Positions 31,791 to 44,500 of a stretch of DNA of 64,000 bases are shown here, piece by piece (positions within the stretch are counted from its first letter, which is position 1; the number at the start of each line of letters is the position of its first letter). Source of the DNA: Periplaneta americana. Taxonomy: Eukaryota; Arthropoda; Insecta; Blattodea; Blattidae. The stretch lies in NCBI RefSeq assembly GCF_040183065.1, contig NC_091124.1, positions 67,739,501 through 67,803,500 of the forward strand, in the 5' to 3' direction. The notes under the pieces are model-generated. The model was not told where the DNA came from and ran no database searches. It saw only the letters and a list, made by a program, of their open reading frames with translations. Both the position numbers and the translations under genes were made by a program.

Positions 31791-32181
31791 GTGAGTTTCA
31801 TTGACCCAATGAAGCAAAATGTACTGTTTATTTCGCGCCCATGCCAAAATTCAATTCCCTGGTCATTATCAGGGATATTATCATTACTCGTTAAAAATTC
31901 AATCTGACACTGCCATACTTAGAGAACACAGTCATTGGAAATTATTATTAACAATCAGAGATTTTACAATAGTTCATGTTCACAGTGAAGGAAGCACTCC
32001 AGAATGTTGTTTTTGTAAATTCTCATGGAACTTGGATTTCCTCCTTTCTCCTACAGGCATTGCAGTAATAATTGTAAGCTGAGATGGTATATCAGAATCA
32101 GTCTATTTAATCACTGGACATTTCAGCATATGTTCTTTATTCATGGTGGAATTCACATCCTTAAAAAGTACAATGTGGTGA

Positions 32182-32186
<5 letters not shown>
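31791..32186. other. Intergenic, nothing recognised
   Basis: Short AT-rich spacer before a TA microsatellite. Confidence 0.4.

Positions 32187-32243
<57 letters not shown>
32187..32243. repeat. (TA)n microsatellite
   Basis: About 56 bp of pure TA. Confidence 0.95.
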
Positions 32244-32246
<3 letters not shown>

Positions 32247-32364
32247 TCTATGTAGATGTGAAGCCAAACAGTTATGGCCTGTAGTTAACTGGAAATGTGC
32301 CACTGATTTCCTTCTAGGTAAATCAGGAATGATAAATGTGTCCTCCAACAGTATGTTCCATGAT

Positions 32365-32830
32365 TTGTTTCAGTATGGTTTGCTCTACAAGCTTGATGAG
32401 CTTTATGCCTTATCCAGAACTGTGATTAAATACCTGCAAAATAAGGGAATGTATTCATCTCAAATTCACCAAGATATGCTAGGTACCTTGGGTGAATCTT
32501 CTATATCTTATGGTGTAGTTAAAAGATGGTGTCAAATGTTTATGAGTAAATATGGGAAAACATCGTGTGAAGATGAACATGGTGACAACCCTTCGAGAAC
32601 TGTCACAACACCAGAAAACATAAGCAAAGCGCATGATGTAGTGGTGCAAGAGTGACGAGTCACTATCAGAAATATAGTAGAGGAAGCAGGCTTCTCATAC
32701 CATAGTGTGCACAATATTTTGATAAACGAATTGAACATGAAAAAAATGACTGTGAGGTGGGTGCCTCAAATGTTGATGCCAACGTAAAAACAACAAAGAG
32801 CAGTGCTCTGAGAGCAGCATTTAACTAATT
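32365..32830 (+). pseudogene. mariner-type transposase N-terminal pseudogene
   Basis: The reading YGVVKRWCQMFMSKYGKTSC, then EDEHGDNPSRTVTTPENISK, a stop, then VTIRNIVEEAGFSYHSVHNI and RWVPQML matches the N-terminal helix-turn-helix part of mariner/SETMAR-type transposases, including the WVP linker before the catalytic domain. A stop at 32653-32655 breaks it and no catalytic D(D/E)D part follows. Confidence 0.85.
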
Positions 32831-33288
32831 TTAGAGCAAACAAAAACAAATTATTGAACAATTTTTTTTTTATCATATGTTACTTTTCGATCCACCCTCG
32901 GCCATTATCTTTCCATTTATTACTTTAAAAGACTTTTCTTGTTTAATTATTTTTGTACTGAAATGTTTCCCATTGTGATTGTATGTTTTTGACGCTTCCG
33001 GTTGGGTGAAAGAGAAGATATTAAGAGTAAAAGGTAAATAAGTTTTATTTATACACCCTTTAACATCTGTGGTCATATCGCGTGTTTAGGTTCTATGGGT
33101 ATACCAGTAGACTGTTTTTACTATTGCTGAGTTCCTGTTTCTATTGTGTGTTGCAGATGGCTTGTGTTCATGTAACTGATTTAGAGTTTCATTAATATTT
33201 ATGATATTGGTGATAGGCAGTGATGAATCATGGTATATTAATTTCCAATGTGGCATATGCTTTTTTGTGACTGAGGGAAACCATGAAA
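32831..33288. other. Intergenic, nothing recognised
   Basis: Sequence after the mariner fragment, with no further transposase reading. Confidence 0.4.
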
Positions 33289-33385
33289 ACCCCAGTCAGA
33301 TTGGTCGGCCACAGGATTTGAACCCAGAATTTTCCGAATGCGAGTCTCAAATGTTACCACTGAGTCATTTCACTCAATAAACATA
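33285..33385 (-). repeat. tRNA-derived SINE remnant
   Basis: Minus strand: box A-like ATGACTCAGTGGTAACATTT and box B GGGTTCAAATCC (complement at about 33317-33328). Confidence 0.5.
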
Positions 33386-33833
33386 GTGTTTTTATAGAAA
33401 ATGTGACACGTGACTTCTTGTCTCCCCTCCAAATTTATTATGAGCCCCCCCCCCCCCCAAATTTAAGGAGCTGGCTATGGGCCTGGCAAGCAGATAATTC
33501 AATTTCAATAAAGGTTTTGTCGAAAGTAAGCTGCGAAAGAACAAATAACAGGAGATTTGTATAATTTTTCGATTTTCAGAAGTAGATCAGTAGATTTCTA
33601 AAAAAGCAGTAGGCCTGACAACACTGGCGCAGGAGACAGAGTGGGTGTGGATAGGTGCCTGGTTTCAAGAAAGGAAACAGGACTTTCTAGTTGCATGTTC
33701 CATTTTCCTTTCTTGGCAGATCAGTCAGGCGACGAAACAAGACTGTGTAAACTGAGACTAAATGAACTGTAAACCTGGGTTTATAACACAAAAATAAATA
33801 CTATTAAAGATGAGGTGTATATTAAAGTCATGA

Positions 33834-33835
<2 letters not shown>

Positions 33836-33866
<31 letters not shown>
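33836..33866. repeat. (TAA)n microsatellite
   Basis: About ten AAT units. Confidence 0.95.
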
Positions 33867-34270
33867 CCATGATGTGACAGTCCATGAAAGCCCAAGACTG
33901 ACCAGACTGAATTACTAAATGAAAAATAAGTACTGGTTGTTCCAAAAGTCACTATCCATTTTAATGATGAAAAGGACATTTTTTTCTTCTATTTCAAGTT
34001 AAAGTTAGTGTAGCAGATGTTCACCATAGGTGAATACATTGTCATTATTTGTACATGGGTACATGAATTATCACACGAAAACATCTGAGTCGAACTACCT
34101 GTAAATTCTATAAATCAGCTTCAGTAAGGGCATACATTCTTCTTCATCATTATCCTCATCCTCCTACTCTTATGCTGTCCTTTCGGAAAGTCTGTTCCAC
34201 ATGTGCCTCCAATAGTCTCCATCTTTCCATGCTTCTCCTTAGTGTATTTCTTCTCATTCACTCCCCATTC

Positions 34271-34314
<44 letters not shown>

Positions 34315-34944
34315 TAATTTGGTCTATTCATCTTTACCAAAGTCTCCCTCCTGGTTCCTTTCCTTTACCCATTTGGAGTGTGAATAAATACATCTACAGC
34401 TTGTGTTGCTGGCAGTGGCGGACCATCCTATATGTTCAATGGTTCAGAGAACCCCCAGGAAAAATGATTTAATTGTTTAAATAAATTTATTTATAATTTA
34501 CACTATCATTCTATGTTTCTTGCTCATCTTCAATAAGTTTACTTGCAGCTCTGGTGTATTTTTGTCGTATGAAAACCTTTCAACCGCACAGATCGAATAC
34601 CTACATGCTTAAAAGCTTCCGAGGTTCAGTTTCTCATCTGAAGCTCACCAAGCCAACTTTTGGACTTGCTTGCGGAGCAAGAGGCAAGGGGAATTGCTGC
34701 ATGGTAAATGTGTGGTTGCACTGGTGTTTGGACTACGTGATTGTGAGACAGCCGACATGCAAAAGACTTTGTGATGCAAACCATAAGTTAGCTCCAATCT
34801 GTAGCTGAGATCACGCTTTTAGCACGTGTATGTGTGTGTTATTGATTGTTGTATTTATTAATGATTTTTTACAATTCTTTAAATGTTCAGTTAGTGTTTT
34901 AGTCGTAATATATTCATCTGTGACCAGTGTTCGTTTCCAAAGAA
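33867..34944. other. Intergenic with a (TA)n tract
   Basis: Contains a TA run at about 34275-34311. The open frame at 34554-34808 shows no recognised domain and I do not call it a gene. Confidence 0.4.
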
Positions 34945-35410
34945 AATGAATAGTGTTCAATATCTTTTACAAACAAATTTTTCAGTTTTAATCTTGGAAG
35001 ATAAGTGTAAAATAAAGAAGCTTGGAAGGCCATTACCTCAACTCGATTTAAAGCAACCACAAACAAGCCGAGGTAAGACATTTTGCAGGGCTTTCAATGT
35101 AAAAAAAATGTGAAACAGCTGGATTTGTGGTTATGAATCCACAAATAAATTAGTTTGTTTCCCATGTCTGCTATTTGTTACGAATAAAGATATGAGCTGG
35201 ACATGCACTGGTTTTGTCAGATTTAAGCCATTTGACACAGAAAATTAAGAAGCATGAGGAATCTATTGCTCATAAGAATGCTTGCCTAGATTTATCAGTC
35301 CTTCTTGGGAGAACAGAAATTAGGCAACAGCTTAGCTCATCTTTCAGGCAGAATATTGAAAGATAGAATGACAACGTAAGGAAAAATTGCAATGTTCTTA
35401 ACAATAGTCC
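34945..35410 (+). pseudogene. ZMYM1-like/hAT transposase N-terminal remnant, copy 2
   Basis: Readings in shifting frames: LEDKCKIKKLGRPLPQLDLK, QPQTSRGKTFCRAFNVKKCE, NKLVCFPCLLF, TGFVRFKP, and then DLSHLTQKIKKHEESIAHKN with LSVLLGRTEIRQQLSSSFRQ. This matches the TTF zinc-finger region and following helices of hAT-derived ZMYM1-like proteins. It parallels the copy at 22.2-22.9 kb segment by segment. Stops (for example after NIER) show it is dead. Confidence 0.8.
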
Positions 35411-37097
35411 TTTTGGTTCTTAAGATAATATTTCATCATCATCATCTACTTTAACGAACTGTAGTATTTTTTTAATTTTTCAGAAATGAGATATTGTTTA
35501 AATTGTTGGAAAACTATGTAACATCATAAAAGTAGTGAACCCCTTTTCATTTTAGGCATGAACCGCTACTGGTTGCAGGCAAGATTTAACATAATTGTTA
35601 CTGTACGGCTTTCTTTTGAATTTTAAAGATTCTGGAAGAATGGTTAGATTTTCTCCAAAAAATTATGCCATATGACAAAGAATTAAAAGTAAGCAAAATA
35701 AATTCTAAGTATATCAATGTTCACAGTAGATCTGAGAGTGTAAATTTCAAAGCATATCTTAGGGTTTTCTTTAATATATATATATAATAAAAGGTCAATA
35801 TGTGACCCCCAATCAAGATTATTATTTATAAACACGTGAGCAGGCTTTCATCTCCCACCCACGAAAATGAACGGATGTTGATATTTGGAAATGAATTAGA
35901 TATGTTGAAATTCGACATGCAGAAAAAGTAAAAGTAATATATTTCGGGTAATTTTGGTAGATCACGATCATTCGATTGCGGTAGTTCCCGCACAGTGTAA
36001 CCAATACAGTCCATTTCTAAAGGATGCTCGAAGGATTGTGCTTGTGGACATTGTTAATCTACCCTACTTAGTATTGTATTAGACAAATTTGAAGTAATTT
36101 CGTCAACATTAATTGCAAAATTTATATCTAATATTATGTTTTGAGTAATATTTTTGTCATATGGGAGGGATATTTATTTTTTGTCTGTTCTCATTCTGTC
36201 TGCTTGGTCTGCTCCTCGCTGTATTGCAGACTTCTGCTGTTTCAGTTGCTTTTGCGTCTGTGATGGGGAAGATAAAATACTAATTAAACATTCGTAAATG
36301 TTGCATATTGTTTAGAATATTACCTCATTATTCGCGAGGATTCGGTTTTAAATATTTAATCGGTTACTATATTAAAAGGTATTCTAAAAAGTCACACTTC
36401 TACTTTACCCATCCTCGTGCTCGAAATAGGTTGGGGTTGTACACCACTTTCGGTTTACAGCACTTTGAACTATGAGATTCTCTCATGAAATTCTCCTTCA
36501 GATTGGAGATAAGCTTTCAATAGCCTTATTTTCGTTCTACAATACAACATGCTTGACATGTTTTAAATCTTGAAGTGTTTTGAGCTCTATTCACGCCGGA
36601 AAATGAGAACTCGAAAAATGTCAGAAATGAAGTTCTGCTAAACCGTACCTAAAACGATTTATTATTCCGTTACTTGTAATGAGCGTTGGGTTTAACGATT
36701 CGTGTCTGTATCGATCTAATAATTTTTTTGTCTCACTGATTTGAATCTTAAACAGACAACGCAGAGCCAATATTAAATTGAATAATATGTTGGCTTATTC
36801 AATCCTTAACTCTAATTTCGTTTTGTTAACATATTAGGCTGCATGATTGTATTTTGTGTAAATGCAAGAATATAGTTACATTTTCTTTAATAAAATTTTG
36901 AATTTGATTTAACAGCGATTGGAGTGGAAAAAATAAATCATTGCAAAACATTCCTAACCTGGAGTTTATTTCAAACGTATAAAGTACCAATTTTTATTAA
37001 TGATAACTATTTAGTCACGAAGTATGTATGTTATACATTGTATGTCGGTAATAAAATGTAATATATGGATGTAATTCTTTTACAGTAACGTCTAAAA
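35411..37097. other. Region upstream of DENR
   Basis: No repeat is recognised. TTTTACAG at 37078-37085 looks like an acceptor 12 bases before the DENR start codon, so a non-coding first exon probably lies somewhere in this stretch. I cannot place it or the promoter. Confidence 0.45.
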
Positions 37098-37190
37098 ATG
37101 ACAGATGAAGGCTTTCCTCTTGGTCCACAGCCCGGTGTAACTTACCCTATTCGTGTGTTGTATTGTGGCAATTGCTCATTGCCAATAGAG
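37098..37190 (+). CDS. DENR: DENR coding exon 1
   Basis: Start codon at 37098; encodes residues 1-31 with the first CXXC pair. Ends in phase 0 before GTGAGG. Intron 1 is 5.7 kb. Confidence 0.95.
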
Positions 37191-38329
37191 GTGAGGATGT
37201 TAGAAAAAACTTGCGAAGATTTATAATGTGCATATGTTTGATACCTAAGTATGAACGAAATGGAATATAGGCCTAATACAATTAATTACAACTCTATTTA
37301 GTAGTGTATTTCTAAATAAAAAAGTGCTCTTGTTCTGGAATTTCGGTAGTACCAGTACCTAGTAAGTTGTCTTCATCATCACCACCACCACCACCATTTT
37401 CGCAGGAATACTTACTGAATGCCAGACGAAAATACATGGGTTTTAATAGGCCTATATATATATTTTGCCAATGCCACCGTTGTCATTTGACATTTCTGGT
37501 CTCTCCTGACACTGGCGTATTTGTAACCCATTTCTGAGGTTTGGGGAGTTACACTGTCCCGAAGGTCTCATGTTAGAATGATTATGAAGTGCCAGGAGGT
37601 GTCTTAAACCTAAGCCTATCCTAATTTTCAGACCGTAGACAAACACAGGAACATTCCCCTTTAAGGAAAAATTCCTGTGTTCTAACCGGGAATCGAACCC
37701 GGGACCTCATGAACTGTAGTCAAAAGCTCTGACCATTAACCCATGAAGCTGGTCTCTAATGTAGATCTAGAGGTTGTTAGGTCTGCACTGCGAAATACAT
37801 CTCATTACGCAATTGTTTAAATAGCCTATGAATAAAATATGACTTTTTATAAATTCAAAATTTAACGGTGATATGAAAATCATAAAAGTGCTCTGGTGCC
37901 AGAGCCTCGAAATATAGTACTGTGGTGCCACCAGGCCTGAATACACTCCGGATTCTACCTTAAGCGTTATGAGTGTGCACACTTATGCTAACTTGTTTTC
38001 TAATAAGTTGACTGAGCTATATCATTAACAGCTCAGATCAGATGAAGTTATTCCATTTAAGATTTTTTTTTTTTTTTTTTGGGTTTATCTTCTTGGCACA
38101 TGATGCTTTCATTGTCATTGTAACCCGAGGATAGTGGAGAAGTTTTTTTTTTCTTTCAAATGTAATCGAGCACAGTTGCGTAGGTTTTCATCTTCGTATT
38201 TCTTGTAAATTCTATGTAAATGCTTTCAGAAAGGGCTATTCTAATAGACGAACTTTGCCTTGCTATAGTTCGAGTCCTGTGAAAATACGTACAGTAAAAT
38301 AGTAAATAATAATAATAATAATAATAATG

Positions 38330-38386
<57 letters not shown>

Positions 38387-38529
38387 GACAATTATTATGT
38401 TCTGCCTTCCTGCATTATATATCTCGTGGCAGAAGGTCTATAGGATGATGTGGCTAAACGTTGGAATGAGTCTGCAACAGAACGCATGGTCTAAAGGCTG
38501 TTTAGTATATGATTATTATTAATATCATT

Positions 38530-38564
<35 letters not shown>

Positions 38565-41500
38565 GAATTATGGCTGAAAGATTTTGTAAAGAACAAAGAA
38601 CATTGCTCCCTCTTGCACACTCATCTCTCATTGAGGAGGTCCAAAGCTTCTAAGTTTTCGATTTCAATTTACTGATTCTGCCTTATCTTTAATACACAAA
38701 ACCCAAATATGTTCTTTCTGATATTTTTAATTTTCTCTAATCTTTTCTTGTATAGAAATGAGACTCCTCTATTTCGGTTATTTTCCACAGGCATATAAGT
38801 ATTGAATGGTATACTGACATGACTGTGGGTGCTTTGTTCCCATTTACTTACATACAGAAATTAATGTAGGCCTAACATTTTGCTACATAAAAAACAGTAT
38901 GTTCAAACCTCTTCCCCTTTGTAGTCCTCTATTTCTTCTTACTATCACGTCGGTTTAAACAGATAGGTACATTAGCTATGATTTTCATCCTTTCTGCCAC
39001 ATTAGTTAACTTCATTCATTCATTATTAGCACTACAGCCCATGAAGGGCCTGGGCTTCCTTAATCAGTAGAAACCATTCATCTCTATCTTGAGCCCGTTG
39101 TCTCCATCTCTTGCATCCAACTCTCCGCAGATCATCCTCCACATCCTGAAGCCACCTCAGCCTTGGTCTTCCTCTCTTCCTTAATCCTCCTGGGTGTCCA
39201 TATAATGCCCGTTTAGATAATCGGCCTTCTGGCATACGTTCAAGATGTCCCAACCATCTAAGTCTGCCTTTCTTAATGAAGGAAACTACTCGGTTCTCCA
39301 TACAGTTCCGTTAGTTCTTTATTTGTTCTACTTCTAAAGTGACCATTTTCAAAATGGGGACCATATATCTACTAGTTAAATTAGTAAACCAAAATTAGAT
39401 AACTTTTTAAGTTTTTTATTGCAATAAAGTAATGATCCACACATTAATCCACAGTAGTATCAATTCCCTTCCTAACCCCAGACTGAAATTCATATTTAAC
39501 CATCAGCATGCATTACACTCAGTAAGGTCCAGTAACAATACTACTAAAGGATATGCAAGAATAGGCAGACGTGGCAAAGTGGAGTTAAACAAGAGTTGGG
39601 AATGGATCATGTACCGTAAACTGGGGTTACTTTGAACACAGAGGAAACTTTGACCATTTTTTTTTTTCAGAAAATCATATTTAGGTTTCTACATGCTGCA
39701 CTTGTTATAGATGGAGGTAAATTTGGTATGAGAATGATTTTATGATAATTTATAACAAATGCAGCATGTAGAAAACTAAATATGATTTTCTGAAAAAATG
39801 GTCAAAGTTTCCTCTGTGTTCAAAGTAACCCCAGTTTATGGTACTGAAGCTTTATGGGAGAATCTTGCATTTCCTAATGGTCAGAAATGGTTATTTTGAG
39901 TTAGCTCGTCCATGTAAGTGAACCATACTTAATCTCTGAAAACCACAAATTGTAGGTTTAAAATGCCGTCATTTACAGACTGAAGGAACCAAAAGAATTT
40001 TTTCTTTCTGAGATCTCTGACTTAAAGCAGCATAGTATGTCCAATGTGCGTGTAACTTTAAAAATTATATTAACAGCTCCTATTATAGTAGCTGCATCAG
40101 AAAGATATTTTTCAAAGTTTAAATTGATAAGCACTACTAACTATTGTGTCGAGAGACTGCAATTGATAATTTTGTCTACTGAACGTGACTTGGATTAAAC
40201 ATAATTTAAAATAATACTACTGTAAGGGTTAAATTATTACATTAATTAGCTTAAAACTGAATATTTTTCTCCTCGAGAAGTTTATACGTAATTTTGCTCT
40301 AAGGACTTAAAAGCTGTAAAGCAGCTTCTGATTGTCTTTGCACAATAATTAGTGACAGTAAAACCCTGATAAGACGCTGTTCAAGGGACCGGGTGTAAAC
40401 TGCATATTAACCGGGACCGCGTATTAGGCGGGTATATTAATTTTGACTTATATACAGTATCTATTACCATTTTTCTTTATTGAAATACATGATTCATGAA
40501 AGGTAATATAGTATTACTCTATTATATAATTACTGTACTCTATGTCAAAGACATTTCCAATATGCACTGTACTTAATTCTTTCGAAAAAAACAAGTCATT
40601 TATAGTTGTTTGCCGTGTGAGTGTTCTCCAAGTCCTCATGTTTACCACACTTTAGTTTCCTGTGATTACATTCTCCCGACGTCGCATCTGCAGTGATTGA
40701 GTCGCGATTTTTTATTATCGTTCTTAATATCGATGATGCGATTCCTAATGAATCAGAGAGTTGTTTCTGATTAAGAGTACTGTTCTCATCGTACTTTCAT
40801 AAGATTTCCAATTTTTCCAACACAGAAAGCTCTTTTCGTTTAACATTCATTGTAATCACATTCACAGACACTTCAATACACTAAAGGACAACAAACTGCC
40901 CAGCAAAAATTTCCAGAATTTTATTACGGCTGAGTGAGGAATACTGTTTGAGAGAGAGGGTTAGCAAGAGGGTGGGGTATTGTAACTGTATATAGGCTTT
41001 AACCGCGCAGGTAAGGAGTCGAATATGAGAGCGTAACAAGAGGGTGGGGTATACTAAGGTATGAAGGTTTAAATGCGCAGGTAAAGGGTCGAATACCAAT
41101 ACTTTTCAGGTTAATGGCACCAGTGAGTTCAATGACTAAGATGTTTCATTGCTGTTACAGTACATTGCTGAAAATTACATAGAAAATATTCCACAAAAAC
41201 AGCGTATTATGCGGGACTTGAGCGCAACAAACGGGGTATTTTATAAAGGCGTTATATATGAAATGTGCAGGGACTGGACAAAAGAAGTGTATTACATGGG
41301 ATAGCATATAAACAGGCGCATCTTATCGAGATTTTACTGTATTTATATTAACTTTATAATTTAAGATTATGTTTTTGAGTTCTTTCATAGACACCTTCAC
41401 ATACATTATTTCACATTCTATTTCTTCAATCCAGTGAGTTAGCTCTGTGGTAGCAGGTCTGCTCCAGATCAGCTGGCCCAGGTTCAATTCCCAGCGGGAT

Positions 41501-44500
41501 CAGATTTTCTTGTAAAATATCTACCTTGGGATTAGGAGAGGTGGTGGTACACAACATATAATCACTACATTGTGCACCAGTATGCCTGGGTTGAATCCCA
41601 AATCTCTCCGCAGTGCACATGAAGAGAAGGCATATGTCACTGTTGATAGTGACTCGTCCATTGGATGGGATGTTAAGCCTGTTGCTATTTGACAGGAGTA
41701 AGCTATGTGCCGGCACTAGGTTTCCCCTTCTCCCTTCATTTTCATCATCATCATCATCATCATCATCGATTCCCTACACTACACTACACTTAAACATACA
41801 GTCACCCTAGCATACGACTTAACTCTCCATAGATACTTCACATGCACAGAGTGGCCTATCAAAATGGTGTAAAACTTGAAAAATGGGGTCACAGTCCTGC
41901 CAACTATCCGCAATATGCGAAATCCGAATCACGCAAGTGAAGTGGGTAGACATGGGATGCACACGCACGCACTTTTTCCTTTGTAGAACATTAATTTTAG
42001 TAGGGATACTTAGATGTGTGTAAAATGTAATTTTAAATACTTATGAACATGGAGTATGTATCTGGTTCACAAAATCTTTTTGAGTGAGTGTAAAACAGCT
42101 GAGCTGTATGCAGTAAGCACAATTCACATGATAGTGGCATATACTTTTTAATTTTTCTAATTTTAAAAATTTTATTTTAGTTTTTTTGGTCTTTTTTTGA
42201 TTTCATTGCATAATGATAGGATTTCATTGAGCTATATTGCTCAGGTAGGCCTACTAAAAATTTTAGAAATTATATTTCAGAATTGGATGTAATTTTGTGT
42301 TAAGTTTTTTGACACCTTGTCCCATATTTTAAATATGTTGTTCAAATGGATAAATGTTTGGCAGCAAAGTCATTAGTCCTCTTGCATTCCAATATTTTTT
42401 AGTACCGGTATTTGAAACATTGAAGACATCCTATTGAGAAAAATGTGCTGTGCAATATATTGCTTCTCCAATAAGCTGGAATTTATCTTCTTTCTTGACT
42501 GGATTGGAACAGTATATTACGTACTGAGAACTGTAAGTGAGAATCATCTGGTCGAGAATGCAGTTTGGGAAACTGAGCAATCATTCGAGATCAGATGTCA
42601 CTTACAGTTTGTGGTTAGTGAATAACTTTTTGCAATAGTTGAAAAAAATGTAAAAAGTAATAATAAATCAAAATTGCATTCCTAAATTTTTGCAATAGAT
42701 TCATTAATTCAAGTAACAAATGACTTGGTTGCTATGTTACTGTCAAACTAGTACTGTATTTCAGTCCTGTTCAAGAATTGTTGCCATGACAATTAAGAAA
42801 TGAATTGTAAATTTTACTTTCATTGCCAAATATATGTTAAAAATAATTAACTTATTTATCAAGTATTGCAAAAATAAAATTTTGTACTTGTGTGAATATA
42901 GCCTTTCTTAACTTTTCTTTTTTCAGTATTGTGAATATTATCCAGAATATGAAAAATGTAAGCAGTGGCTAGAACGGAATATGCCTACAGAATTTGAGAG
43001 AGTTGTTAAGTTGGGTAAGTTTGCTCTTTGTTAATTTTAATTATAGTTATGTAAGTAATGAGTTCCTTGAAATCGTTTTCTTAAGTGTATTGTTAAATTA
43101 TTATTATATACGAAGTATGAAGAGAGAGTACTATGGTACTATGACTTCAAGGTTTTCTCGAAGATATAGGCTATGTTTTCTGCATCCATGAGACTGAAAA
43201 ATTTGTTTTGCATGTACTCTGTCTCAATATTTGGACGATTTTTTTACTCAGTATCTATGAGCTCATTCAACTAGGAATTTTTTTTTCTGACACCGCGCAT
43301 ATTGGCGTGTAGCTATTTGCATCTCTTACCTTAGAAAATTGTTTTGGGTCTTTTTGTTAATGATCATTAGGGCAAAGATGTTTTATGCCACATTTCTTTA
43401 AGTGTATTATTAAATTATTATATAATAATTGATAATAATTTAATAATTATTTATTTATTTAATCTGGCAGAGCTAAGGCCAGTAGGCCTTCTCTTCCGCC
43501 CAGCCAGACTCTAATTCTAATTAAATACATTTGCTTACATGAAGTACGAAGAGAGAATATTATGATACACAAAATTGACTTCAAGGTTTTCTCGAAGATA
43601 TATATTTTCTGCATCTGTGAGACCGAAAATTTATTTTGCATGTACTATCTCAATATTTGGACGATTTTTGTATTCAGTATCTATGAGTCAGTTCAACTAG
43701 GAATTTCTTTTCTGACACTGCACATATTGGCCTGTAGCTGTTTGCGTCTGACTACTTTTTTGGCGTTTATGATGAAGAATCCTGTTCTGAGATTGGGTCA
43801 CCTATTAGGTCATATTCTGTTCGCCCTATATGGTAGGATGAAAGTAAGCAAGATGGATGAATATGAAAGTGACGATGCTGGTGAATGAGCGTGGGATTCT
43901 TGCATCTGGTGCTGAAAATTACCTGACGTATGTTGTTAAATGGATTGAGGGGAAAACACTTGAAAAATATCAACCTGGCAACTTGTACCAACCAAGATTC
44001 AGTGTTGGGCCTACTAACTTCACAGTCAGGCATGCTGACTACTACTCGAAAGTAATGAACTCAACTGGGAATGATGTACTTGTAGTATAATAATTTTAGC
44101 AAAAAATGAATAGGTCTGTAGCATTATATTTTGATTACATGCAGAACATTTTTCTTCCATGCTTACCAGTGCAGGAGATATTTTATTACCAGCAGTTCTG
44201 GATCAACGAGTTCTGCATCCATAACTTCAAAACAAAAAAAGCTACATTTGACTCTTACCAGGAAAGGTCATATTCTAATGAAGTATGCACTTTCTTGAAT
44301 GACTGTGAGAAGGAAAACACTGCCTACCAAGGAAAACCTTCCTAGCAATATCAAGAAAATAGAAGACATCAGGCACTCTACCTGTACATCTTAGCCAATT
44401 ATAAAGACTTCTAAAATAAAATCAATGTGTGGCCCACAACTACAATGGGTCCACCACTATGGAGTAATGTCTGACCGTGAAATGAGTGGTCCCAGGTACA

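Noticed and set aside
35629-35688. A 20-codon open stretch (ILEEWLDFLQKIMPYDKELK) between AAAG and GTAAGC that looks like an exon
   Set aside because: The acceptor has no good polypyrimidine tract, no neighbouring exon joins it, and the residues match no family I know.
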